Under the pieces are notes generated by a model. That model saw only the letters and a program-made list of their open reading frames with translations. It ran no database searches and was not told the origin of the DNA. A program made the translations under genes and the position numbers. Positions 34,009 to 43,124 of a DNA stretch of 64,000 nt are shown here, one piece after another (position 1 is the stretch's first letter; each line of letters begins with the position of its first letter). Origin of the DNA: JANQOH01 sp965243325. GTDB taxonomy: Bacteria; Pseudomonadota; Alphaproteobacteria; UBA7887. The DNA is taken from positions 682,001-746,000 of the forward strand of contig CBDEUQ010000003.1 in the NCBI GenBank assembly GCA_965243325.1, in the 5' to 3' direction.

Positions 34009-34592
34009 TGCGAAATTGGCGCCGCATAACGCCGGTCGTGCCGGGCGAGGGTTCCAATCCGTTCTGGTACATGACCGTCGCCCAGTTTCAGCTGGGCATT
34101 CGGACTCTCCAGGAGAAGGCCAGCCTTATCCTGCCGTACGGCGTTCTCCCGGCGTCGCGGCCCGGCGGGATCGTCGAGGCGGTGTGCACGTCTTGGGCGC
34201 GGTGGCGGACCTATGGGTGGAACCCGCCGGAGTTCATGGTGCCGACGCCGGAATTGCTGCAGGTGTTCGGCGACACCGACGCCGCCGCTTCGGACAAGCC
34301 GACATGGGCCGCCATCAGGAACGCCTGCGACAGGGCGGCCGCGGGAGAGCGCCGGCGCGACCTCGTGAACGAGACGCGCGACGAGGCGCGGGCGCGCATC
34401 ACGAACGCCTACGCTGCCGACGATTGGGACGACGAGATCCAGCGTCGCCTGGCGGGGCGGAATACGCCCGAACAGGATGCCGAGCGCGACAGGCTGCGGG
34501 CCCGGTTCCAGGCCTTGAAGCGGGGATACAAGGCGATGTCCCTCGACGATCTGCTCGCCTTCGATCCGGCGGAGGACGCCCACTGGAAATAG
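34008..34592 (+). CDS. Hypothetical protein at the end of the tail cluster
   Basis: 194 residues, ATG 34008 overlapping the preceding stop. Contains MRNWRRITPVVPGEGSNPFW, ASRPGGIVEAVCTSWARWRT and a charged helical C-terminus (NETRDEARARITNAYAADDW; LRARFQALKRGYKAMSLDDL). No family is recognised. It is coupled to the fibre gene, so a tail-fibre accessory or chaperone role is a reasonable guess only. It is the last gene of the cluster. Confidence 0.6.
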   Translation: MRNWRRITPVVPGEGSNPFWYMTVAQFQLGIRTLQEKASLILPYGVLPASRPGGIVEAVCTSWARWRTYGWNPPEFMVPTPELLQVFGDTDAAASDKPTWAAIRNACDRAAAGERRRDLVNETRDEARARITNAYAADDWDDEIQRRLAGRNTPEQDAERDRLRARFQALKRGYKAMSLDDLLAFDPAEDAHWK

Positions 34593-34607
34593 CGGGGGCG
34601 ACACGGG

Positions 34608-34690
34608 GGATCGCGGCGGCGACGGGGCGCCGCCTACGCCGGACCGGGGAAGAACGCCGCCATGCCGCATGCAAGGCCGCGGGTGCGCGC
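34608..34690. repeat. Imperfect copy of the amidohydrolase gene's 5' edge
   Basis: The segment CGCCGGACCGGGGAAGAACG, then CCGCCATGCCGCATGCAAGG, mirrors 34928-35010 (CGCCGGACCAGGGAAGGAAC, then ACCGCCGTGCCGAACGCAAG), the ribosome site and first codons of the amidohydrolase gene, at an offset of about 320 bases. It is followed by a relic rather than an intact gene. Confidence 0.65.
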
Positions 34691-34747
34691 CGATACCCCG
34701 GAAACGGGGCCGGCCGATTCCCGTGGCTTACGCGCAACATTGGAGAC

Positions 34748-34830
34748 CTATGCGCAAGTATAGTTGCGCCTATGCGCAGGCAAATTTGCGCATGGAGTCC
34801 CGGTTTGAAGCGCTCGCGGACACGACGGTC
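34748..34830 (+). pseudogene. Possible 5' remnant of an ArsR-type regulator with its operator
   Basis: In the otherwise empty 34,593-34,981 gap, two inverted repeats lie side by side: TGCGCAA-N6-TTGCGC (34751-34769) and ATGCGCA-N7-TTGCGCAT (34772-34793), with CTATGCGCA repeated directly. They run into ATG 34792, whose first codons read MESRFEALADTT before the sequence loses all resemblance. ArsR-family genes often begin with xxFxALADPTRR and carry such half-sites over the start. The reading is tentative. No other gene is seen in the gap. Confidence 0.35.
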
Positions 34831-34927
34831 CCGGCAGCGTTGCACCGCTCCCGTCGGTCGCGCAATCAAACCGGGTCACCAGCCCTGTCCGCGCCGGCGG
34901 GATAGCCAGCGGCGGGCGAATCTGCGA

Positions 34928-35010
34928 TATGTCCGGCGGAGGCGGGCGCCGTTTTCGCCGGACCAGGGAAGGAACACCGCCGTGCCGAACGCAAGACCGC
35001 GCGCCGCGCT
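34928..35010. repeat. Direct repeat partner overlapping the amidohydrolase start
   Basis: Matches 34608-34690 at an offset of about 320 bases and includes the GGGAAGGAAC ribosome site and the first ten codons of the amidohydrolase gene. The copy joined to a working gene is presumably the original. Confidence 0.65.
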
Positions 35011-36115
35011 GGCGGCCGCCGCCCTTCTCGGACTCGCCGGCTGCACGTTCGAGCCCGCCGCGGACGCGGGCGCGCCGGCCGCGGCGGCGCAGCCGACGCT
35101 GGAGGCGTTCCGCGCCGGCGGCGGCGCCTGCTACGACCGCGCCGCCGGGCCGGGGACCGCGGTCGTCGACGCGCACCTGCACTTCCGCCCGTTCGGCGGC
35201 CCGGCGCTGCCGTTCGAGGAGGTGGTGCGCTACCTCGAGGACACGGGCGTCCTGTTCGCCAACGTCTACGGCATCGGCCAGATGCTGCCGGTCGATTCGC
35301 CGTGCACCTACTATCTGGACTGTCTCGGCACGCCGGTGGAGCCGACGCTCAAGAACGACTTCGTGAACGCCATGAACTACGTCACGAAGGGCTCGGACGC
35401 GGTGCACCTGACGCTGTCGATGACGTTCCCCAACCTCGCCAACCCCGAGTCGGTGCTCGCCGGCATGGCGCTGCTCGACACCGAGTTTCCCGGCCTCTTC
35501 CGCTGGATGGGCGAGGTCAACCTCGTCAAGCAGGCGCTGTTCGGCAACGGCCACCTGGCGGTGCCGCTGGAGACGATCGCGAAGTGGGCGCCGTTCATGG
35601 CCGTGCTGCGCGAGCGGGGAATTCCGATCGCCATCCATTCAGACCTCGGCAGCGACGCCGAGCCGACGCGCTACCTGCCGTGGATCGAGGAGGCGCTGCG
35701 GCTCTACCCGGACAACAAGATCGTCTGGATGCACCTCGGCCTGTCGCGCGAGCTCGTCGCCATCGACGCCGAGGCGCACGTCGCGGCGCTGGAACGGCTG
35801 CTCGAGCGCCATCCGAACCTGTGGCTGGACATCTCGTGGCGGGTGATCGACGACCACTACTTCTCCGACCCGGCGATGCGGGCCCGCTACGTCCCCTTCC
35901 TCAACGCGTGGTCCGACCGCATCCTGCCGGGAACCGACTTCGTCGCCTCGGGCAACAAGACCTTCGAGGTGTACCGCGGCGAGCTCGAGGCGACGAGCCG
36001 CGTCCTCCGCCACCTCGACGACGCCGCGTTCCGCAACATCGCGCTCGGCGAGAACTACTTCCGGCTGCTCGGGCTCGACTACGCCGCGCCGCCGGTGTGC
36101 ACGGCGGCCAGCTGA
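34982..36115 (+). CDS. Amidohydrolase-family lipoprotein
   Basis: 377 residues. Begins with a signal peptide and lipobox (AAALLGLAGC, Cys at about 21). The metal-binding HxH appears in VVDAHLHFRPFGG, with later IAIHSDLGSD and VWMHLGLSREL histidines and a GTDFVASGN aspartate near the end, all in amidohydrolase (TIM-barrel, ACMSD-like) order. This suggests an exported, lipid-anchored hydrolase of unknown substrate. GTG 34982 is supported by AAGGAAC. Its 5' edge is duplicated about 320 bases upstream. Confidence 0.85.
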   Translation: MPNARPRAALAAAALLGLAGCTFEPAADAGAPAAAAQPTLEAFRAGGGACYDRAAGPGTAVVDAHLHFRPFGGPALPFEEVVRYLEDTGVLFANVYGIGQMLPVDSPCTYYLDCLGTPVEPTLKNDFVNAMNYVTKGSDAVHLTLSMTFPNLANPESVLAGMALLDTEFPGLFRWMGEVNLVKQALFGNGHLAVPLETIAKWAPFMAVLRERGIPIAIHSDLGSDAEPTRYLPWIEEALRLYPDNKIVWMHLGLSRELVAIDAEAHVAALERLLERHPNLWLDISWRVIDDHYFSDPAMRARYVPFLNAWSDRILPGTDFVASGNKTFEVYRGELEATSRVLRHLDDAAFRNIALGENYFRLLGLDYAAPPVCTAAS

Positions 36116-36126
36116 GGCCGGCGGCG

Positions 36127-36819
36127 GTGTCGGTCTACTCGGCATCGCGCGACATAGCCCGGCCCGAGGCCGCGCTGCCGGCGCACCTGCCGGCGAACAC
36201 GCGCCTCAGGATGAACGGGCTGGACCTGCTCGCCGCGCTGCCGGACGGGGCGTTCCCCGCCGCCTTTCTCGACCCGCAGTACCGCGGAGTCCTCGACCGC
36301 CTCGCCTACGGAAACGAGGGCGTAGGCCGGGGCAGGAAGCGGACGGCGCTGCCGCAGATGACGATGGAGATCCCCGATTTCGTGCGCGGGATCGACCGGG
36401 TCCTGATGCCCAGCGGCCACCTCTTCCTGTGGGTCGACAAGTTCCACCTGTGCACCGGAATCGGCGCGTGGCTCGCCGGCACGTCGCTCGAAGTCGTCGA
36501 CATGGTCACCTGGGACAAGGGAAGAATCGGGATGGGCTACCGCACGCGCCGGCGGGGCGAGCACGTCCTGGTGCTGCAGAAGCCGCCGCGCCGCGCCAAG
36601 GGGGTGTGGAAGCGGCACGACATCCCAGACGTCTGGCGCGAGGCGGCGGTGCGCGGCGGCGGCGTGCACCCGAAGCCCGTCGGCCTGCAGGGACGGCTGA
36701 TCGAGGCGGTGTCAAACCCCGGCGACACGGTGGTGGACCCCGCCGCCGGCTCGTTCTCGGTGCTGGAGGCGTGCCGCGCGCACGGGCGCGACTTCATCGG
36801 CTGCGACGTCAACGGATGA
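36127..36819 (+). CDS. Orphan DNA methyltransferase (N6-A/N4-C type)
   Basis: 230 residues from GTG 36127. The catalytic motif IV precedes the SAM-binding motif I, the beta-class order. Motif IV reads FLDPQYRG (DPQY in place of the usual DPPY); motif I is VVDPAAGSFSVLEAC, with HPKPVGLQGRLIEA before it. No restriction endonuclease gene is adjacent, so it is an orphan methylase. It follows the amidohydrolase by 11 bases, with no obvious functional link. A phage origin is possible given the nearby tail island. Confidence 0.82.
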   Translation: MSVYSASRDIARPEAALPAHLPANTRLRMNGLDLLAALPDGAFPAAFLDPQYRGVLDRLAYGNEGVGRGRKRTALPQMTMEIPDFVRGIDRVLMPSGHLFLWVDKFHLCTGIGAWLAGTSLEVVDMVTWDKGRIGMGYRTRRRGEHVLVLQKPPRRAKGVWKRHDIPDVWREAAVRGGGVHPKPVGLQGRLIEAVSNPGDTVVDPAAGSFSVLEACRAHGRDFIGCDVNG

Positions 36820-36841
36820 AGAAGCCGGCGCCGGTGGCCGG

Positions 36842-37579
36842 TCAGCGTTCCACCGGGTCGATGCGGACGCCGCCGAACGCCTGCTCGGTGGGCACGATCT
36901 CGACGGTCGAGACGTTTACCCGCCAGGGCGCGCCGACGGCGTAGACGATCGCGTCGGCGATGTCCTCGGGCTCGAGCTCGGCGAAGGCGCCGTAGGTCTC
37001 GCGCGCCTTCTCCTCGCCGACGGCGCCGGCGAGAAACTCGGTGACGACGCGGCCCGGGCAGATTTCCGTCACCCGCACGCCGCTGCCCGCGAGGTCGAGG
37101 CGGAGGTTCTGCGAGGCGAGCCGCACGGCGCCCTTCGAGGCGCCGTAGATCGGCGACCGGAGGGGGTAGAGGCCGGCGACGGAGCCGATGGTGACGACGT
37201 GGCCGCGCCGGCGCTCGCGCATCCCCGGAAGCACGGCGCGCAGCGTGTGCAGGAACGCCGACACGTTGGTGTCGATGGTGAGGTCGATGTCGCCGCGCCC
37301 GGCGGCGAGAAAGTCGCCCATGCCGCGCCCGAGGCCGGCGTTGGCGACGAGCACGTCGATCTCGAGCGGCGCCAGGGCGGCGTAGAGGGCGTCGGTGTCG
37401 GTGAGGTCGAGCGCCAGCGGCACCGCCCCTGTCTCGCGCGCCAGCGCCTCCAGCCGGTCGGCGCGGCGGGCCACCGCGGTCACCGTCAGGCCGGCGGCGG
37501 CGAGCGCGCGCACCGCCGCGCGGCCGATTCCCGCCGAGGCGCCGGTGACCAGCGCCGTCCCGTAATCCGCCATCGCCAT
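36842..37579 (-). CDS. SDR-family oxidoreductase (YdfG-like)
   Basis: 245 residues with the NAD(P)-binding TGASAGIG, the NAG motif in VLVANAGLG, catalytic Ser in IGSVAG and YxxxK in YGASKGAV, all in classical short-chain dehydrogenase order. The late GAPWRVNVSTVEIVPTEQ segment resembles YdfG-type 3-hydroxy-acid/serine dehydrogenases using NADP. ATG 37579 has GGAGGACGCG upstream. It is divergent from the aldolase gene, with 96 bases between starts. Confidence 0.93.
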   Translation of the reverse strand: MAMADYGTALVTGASAGIGRAAVRALAAAGLTVTAVARRADRLEALARETGAVPLALDLTDTDALYAALAPLEIDVLVANAGLGRGMGDFLAAGRGDIDLTIDTNVSAFLHTLRAVLPGMRERRRGHVVTIGSVAGLYPLRSPIYGASKGAVRLASQNLRLDLAGSGVRVTEICPGRVVTEFLAGAVGEEKARETYGAFAELEPEDIADAIVYAVGAPWRVNVSTVEIVPTEQAFGGVRIDPVER

Positions 37580-37675
37580 CGCGTCCTCCTCCGCTATCTT
37601 GCCGGGCGCATCGTAGCCGCCTAAGGTCCACCGTCCACCCCCGACCCCGGAACCGCCACGCGAGGGACCGCCGCG

Positions 37676-38473
37676 ATGATCATGGGCAACGGCCTGTACG
37701 AAAAATTCGCCTCGGGCGCACCGACCGTGGGCACCCACTTCCTGTCGTCCGACCCGGACATTGCCGAGATCGTCGGCGACACGGGCCTGTTCGACTACGG
37801 CGAGTTCGCCGCCGAGTACTCCACCTTCGACATGGAGCGCCTGTACCACTTGGCGCGCGCCGGCCAGTGCGCCGGGCTGCCGCTGATGATCAAGCTCGAC
37901 CAGGAGGGGCAGGGGTTCTGGGCGCAGGCGGCGCTCGGCGCCGGCTTCAAGGCAGTGCTGTTCACCGACGTCCGCACGCCCGCCGACGTGGCCGCGTGCC
38001 ACCGCGCGATCCGCCCCGACACCCCCGGCACGCGCGGCCTGATGGGGGTCAAGCTGCGCCGCCCGGGGTTCGGCAGCTACGACCCGACGGCGTACCTGAA
38101 GGACCTCGAATCGGTGCTGCTCACGATCATGATCGAGAAGGACGCGGCGCTCGCCGACATCGACGCGGTGCTCGCCGCGGCGCGCGACAAGGGCGTGGCG
38201 ATGACGCAGTGGGGGCCGGCCGACTTCGGCTTCTCGCGCGGCCAGCCGGGGCTGATGGGCACGCCGGAGATCCGCCCGTTCGAGGAGCGCGTGATCGCCA
38301 AGTCGCTCGAATACGGCATCCAGCCGCGCTGGGAGATCGCCGAGGCGGAGCAGGCCAAGCGCTACGTCGACCTCGGGGTGCGCCACTTCTGCATCGGCTG
38401 GGACCGCTTCATCTACCAGGCCGGCCTCGCGCGCATCGGCGAGGACATGCGCAAGCTCGTCGAGACGCTGTGA
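37676..38473 (+). CDS. HpcH/HpaI aldolase family protein
   Basis: 265 residues of the citrate-lyase-beta/HpcH-HpaI superfamily, metal-dependent class II aldolases of 2-oxo-3-deoxy or related acids. Recognisable are VGTHFLSSDPDIAEIVGDTG, ALGAGFKAVLFTDVRTPAD, LTIMIEKDAALADIDAVLA (the IE metal ligand region) and GPADFGFSRGQPG. ATG 37676 is used; an in-frame ATG at 37682 is also possible. The stop overlaps the next start (GTGA). The substrate is unknown. Confidence 0.9.
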   Translation: MIMGNGLYEKFASGAPTVGTHFLSSDPDIAEIVGDTGLFDYGEFAAEYSTFDMERLYHLARAGQCAGLPLMIKLDQEGQGFWAQAALGAGFKAVLFTDVRTPADVAACHRAIRPDTPGTRGLMGVKLRRPGFGSYDPTAYLKDLESVLLTIMIEKDAALADIDAVLAAARDKGVAMTQWGPADFGFSRGQPGLMGTPEIRPFEERVIAKSLEYGIQPRWEIAEAEQAKRYVDLGVRHFCIGWDRFIYQAGLARIGEDMRKLVETL

Positions 38474-39144
38474 AGCGCCGGCCGGCGCTCGCCCGGCTCG
38501 CCGCGGCGGCGCGGGACGCCGCGGCGCGGGCGCCCGACCGGGCGGCGATGCGGGCACTGGAGGACCTCGGCCGCGAGCGGCTGTCGCCGCACTTCTTCAT
38601 GCGCGACTTCCTGCACTCGGAGGTCGCCGAAGTCCACGGCATCGCCAACGTCCCCGACGACCCCGAGCTGGCGCTGGCGGCGGGCCGCGGGCTGTGCGAG
38701 GCGCTGCTCGAGCCGCTGCGCGAGACGTTCGGCGCGATCACAGTGCGCTCGGCCTACCGGTCGCCCGCCGTCAACGGCTTCGGCAACGCCCACGGGATGA
38801 GCTGCGCCAGCAACGAGAGGAACCGCGCCCGCCACATCTGGGACCGCCGCGACGCCGACGGCCGCATGGGCGCGACCGCGTGCATCGTGATCCCGTGGTT
38901 CGTCAACTCCGCCGGCTGGCGCGATACCGGCGACTGGCGGCCGCTGGCGTGGTTCGTCCACGACCGGCTTCCCTACTCGGACATGCGCTTCTTCGCGACG
39001 AACGCCGCCTTCAACCTGACGTGGCGCGAGCGCGACCCGAAGCGCGCGATCTACGGGCCGCGGGGCGAGTGCCTGACGAAGCCCGGGCGGCCCAACCACG
39101 GCGGCGACCACAGCGCCCTCTACCGCGGCTTCCCCGGGGTCTGA
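38470..39144 (+). CDS. Conserved protein, possibly M15-like peptidase fold
   Basis: 224 residues, GTG 38470 overlapping the aldolase stop. Distinctive segments are LSPHFFMRDFLHSEVAEVHG, FGAITVRSAYRSPAVNGFGN, RARHIWDRRDADGRMGATA and LPYSDMRFFATNAAFNLTW. The VRSAYRSPAVN...H...H-x5-D order is reminiscent of zinc D,D-peptidases of the M15/VanY type, but the match is partial. No signal peptide is evident. Function is left open. Confidence 0.65.
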   Translation: MKRRPALARLAAAARDAAARAPDRAAMRALEDLGRERLSPHFFMRDFLHSEVAEVHGIANVPDDPELALAAGRGLCEALLEPLRETFGAITVRSAYRSPAVNGFGNAHGMSCASNERNRARHIWDRRDADGRMGATACIVIPWFVNSAGWRDTGDWRPLAWFVHDRLPYSDMRFFATNAAFNLTWRERDPKRAIYGPRGECLTKPGRPNHGGDHSALYRGFPGV

Positions 39145-39221
39145 CCCGGTCGGACGCGCCCCGCCGCGTTTCGTTCCCGCCGTCGCCGCGCCGTGGTACG
39201 GTGGCGGGCGAGGAGACGGGC

Positions 39222-39410
39222 ATGGCCCAGGCGTTCGACACACTCGCGGCGGCGGACAGCATCGAGGCAAGCGGCCCGGGCGACCTCGTCACCAACGCCG
39301 ATTTGAAGGCCGAACTGGCGGCGATCGAAACCCGGCTCACGCTGCGAACCGCGACCATGGTCGGCATGTACACGGCCGTCGTCGCCGGCTTGCCGACGTT
39401 CCTGCCATGA
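39222..39410 (+). CDS. Small membrane protein resembling a shortened DUF1640 protein
   Basis: 62 residues from ATG 39222 after GAGGAGACGG. It opens MAQAFDTLAAADSIEASG, continues LVTNADLKAELAAIETRL and ends in a hydrophobic tail (MVGMYTAVVAGLPTFLP). DUF1640 proteins share the FDTLAxxxxLExAG start, a coiled-coil with KADL and a C-terminal membrane segment. Here the middle is missing, so this may be an internally deleted copy. A second DUF1640-like gene lies at 42745-42987. Confidence 0.6.
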   Translation: MAQAFDTLAAADSIEASGPGDLVTNADLKAELAAIETRLTLRTATMVGMYTAVVAGLPTFLP

Positions 39411-39475
39411 CGGCCGCGGCCAACGCGCGGCGAGGCTGAGCGCGCCGGCGCCGCGGCACGGGAGAGGAAACGCGC

Positions 39476-40828
39476 ATGGCACCGACTCGACCGACCCGCC
39501 GCCGGTTTCTCGGCCACGCTGCCGCGGCGGCAGCGGCCGGCATCGCGGCCCCCTACGTCAAGACGGCGCACTCGGCCGGCTCGCTGGCGCTCGGCCTGTG
39601 GGACCACTGGATCCCAGGGGCGAACGACGTCATGGAGCAGGTCTGCCTCGAATGGGGCGCGGCGAACAACGTCGAGGTGCGGGTGGACTTCATCACCTCG
39701 ATCGGCAACAAGCTGCTGCTCACCGCGCAGGCGGAGTCGCGCGCCGGCACCGGGCACGACGTCTACAGCCTGCCGACGTGGATGCCGTCGATCTTCCGCC
39801 AGCGGCTGGCGCCGGTCGACGACGTGATCGCCGAGATCGGCGCCCGCCACGGCCCGTTCGTGCCGTCGGTCGAATTCCTCGCCCGCCTCGACGGGGTGTG
39901 GCGGGCGGTGCCGGCGCCCAACGGCGCGCCGACGTACCCCACCGTCTCGCGCCTCGACCTGTTCCAAGAGCACGCCGGCCTCGACCTCAGGGCGATGTTC
40001 CCGGGCGGGCCGGAGCGCGACCCGGCGCTGACCGCGACGTGGACGTGGGAGCGCTTCCTCGCCGCGTCGACGGCGCTGCACGCCGCCGGCGCCCCGTTCG
40101 GCGCGCCGGTGTCGCCGACGCCCGACGGCAACCAGTGGCTGGCGGCGGTGTTCTCGTCCTACGGCGCCACCCTCATCGACGAGAACGACGACATCGTGGT
40201 CGACTCCGAGGCGACGCGCGAGGCGCTCGACTACATGCAGCGGCTGACCGCGGTGATGGACCCGGGAATCTACGCCTGGGACGACGCGGGCAACAACCGC
40301 TGGATCATCTCGGGCCGCGGGTCGTCGATCTTCAATCCGCCGTCGGCGTGGGCGGTGGCGCTGCGCGACAACCCGGAGGTCGGGCGCCAGCTGTGGCACC
40401 ACGACGCCCCGGCGGGGCCGGCCGGCCGCTACCGCGCCGGCGGCGTGTTCTTCTGGGGGGTGTGGGACTTCTCGCCCAACATCGCCGCGGCCAAGGACCT
40501 GTTCCTGCACGTCAACGAGCGCGCGGTCGTCGACCGCGTGGTGCGCGCCTCGCAGGGCTACGACCTGCCGACGATCCAATCGTTCTACGAGGGCAACGAC
40601 ATCTGGACCACGGCCGGGCCGCCCGAGGGCGTGCTCTACAACTACCCGGTGCGCGGCGACGAGGTGCAGATGGCGGTGGGCTACCCGGCGCGGCCCGAGA
40701 TCGCTGCGGCGATCTCGACCCAGGGGGTGTACGCGAACTTCGTCGCCCGGGTGACGCAGGGCGGCGAGTCGCACGACGAGGCCATCGCCTGGGCGGAGAA
40801 CGAGCTCGAGGGGCTGCTCTTCATCTGA
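39476..40828 (+). CDS. ABC transporter extracellular solute-binding protein (Tat-exported)
   Basis: 450 residues. A twin-arginine-like leader (TRRRFLGHAAAAAAAGIAAP) directs export. The mature protein is a family-1 solute-binding protein (sugar/oligosaccharide type): ALGLWDHWIPGANDVMEQVC, TWTWERFLAASTALHAAG, DYMQRLTAVMDPGIYAW, FFWGVWDFSPNIAAAKDLFL. ATG 39476 follows GAGAGG. No permease or ATPase genes are next to it, so it is an orphan receptor in this window. It converges with ilvB. Confidence 0.92.
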   Translation: MAPTRPTRRRFLGHAAAAAAAGIAAPYVKTAHSAGSLALGLWDHWIPGANDVMEQVCLEWGAANNVEVRVDFITSIGNKLLLTAQAESRAGTGHDVYSLPTWMPSIFRQRLAPVDDVIAEIGARHGPFVPSVEFLARLDGVWRAVPAPNGAPTYPTVSRLDLFQEHAGLDLRAMFPGGPERDPALTATWTWERFLAASTALHAAGAPFGAPVSPTPDGNQWLAAVFSSYGATLIDENDDIVVDSEATREALDYMQRLTAVMDPGIYAWDDAGNNRWIISGRGSSIFNPPSAWAVALRDNPEVGRQLWHHDAPAGPAGRYRAGGVFFWGVWDFSPNIAAAKDLFLHVNERAVVDRVVRASQGYDLPTIQSFYEGNDIWTTAGPPEGVLYNYPVRGDEVQMAVGYPARPEIAAAISTQGVYANFVARVTQGGESHDEAIAWAENELEGLLFI

Positions 40829-40858
40829 CCGCGCGACCCGGCCGCGCGGCGGACGGGG

Positions 40859-42610
<1,752 letters not shown>

Positions 42611-42662
42611 CGCCGTCTCCCTCCGCACCCCGCCGCGCGCGCCCGCGGCATGAGCAGGCGCC

Positions 42663-42744
42663 GCCGCGCGCGGGGCGTCAACCGGCCAATAAAACGCGCA
42701 CGCACGCGGCGTGGCAAGCCTCGACCGCGGCGGCGGGCGGCGTG
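42663..42744. repeat. Copy of the miaA 3' end, separated by a 380-bp unit
   Basis: The 82 bases match 43043-43124 nearly base for base at a constant offset of 380 (shared blocks GCGCGCGGGGCGTCAACCGG and GCGTGGCAAGCCTCGACCGC). The second copy is the true end of miaA plus 15 bases; this one is untranslated and lies next to the ilvB leader. Between them sits the DUF1640 gene. Confidence 0.85.
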
Positions 42745-42987
42745 CTACACGAATACGCGCCAGGCGATGGCGACCTCGAACGCAAGGATGAAGCCGATCA
42801 TCCACTTCATCGGCGCGAGAGTCCCCTCAAGCCTGGTGACGGCCTTCTCAAGGTCGTCCCTGGTGGCGAGCTGCTCGACGAGCTCGTTGCCGAGCGCGTC
42901 CGCCATCTCCTCGGCCTGGTGATCGGGGACGCCCGCCGCCTTGAGGCGGCGGGCGTAGCGCGGCGTGTTGATCGCGGTGGTCGACAT
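42745..42987 (-). CDS. Small DUF1640-like membrane protein
   Basis: 80 residues, ATG 42987 with GGGAG six bases before it. Reads INTPRYARRLKAAGVPDHQA, then DALGNELVEQLATRDDLEKA with coiled-coil character, and ends in one transmembrane segment (WMIGFILAFEVAIAW). This is the bacterial relative of the mitochondrial CCDC90/MCUR1-type coiled-coil family. It interrupts the usual miaA-ilvB neighbourhood and is bracketed by direct repeats of the miaA end, so it looks inserted. Function unknown. Confidence 0.8.
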   Translation of the reverse strand: MSTTAINTPRYARRLKAAGVPDHQAEEMADALGNELVEQLATRDDLEKAVTRLEGTLAPMKWMIGFILAFEVAIAWRVFV

Positions 42988-43042
42988 CAAGAACTCCCGA
43001 GGGTGAGAGAATGATGCGCTACTTCGTGAGAATTGACCACGG

Positions 43043-43124
43043 GCCGCGCGCGGGGCGTCAACCGGCCAACAGAACGCGGCGGACGGCGGCGTGGCAAGCC
43101 TCGACCGCGGCGGCGGGCGGCGGC
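43043..43124. repeat. miaA 3' end, partner of the 380-bp offset repeat
   Basis: Covers the last about 22 codons of miaA, its TGA at 43058-43060 and 15 bases beyond. Pairs with 42663-42744. Confidence 0.85.

Noticed and set aside
22511..34592. Complete prophage or functional gene-transfer agent
   Set aside because: Only tail genes are present; head, packaging, integration, regulation and lysis genes are absent, and the J-like tip is broken, so a full particle cannot be claimed.
39222..39410. Reading the 62-residue protein as a full DUF1640 member
   Set aside because: The central coiled-coil portion is absent, so it is described only as a shortened relative.
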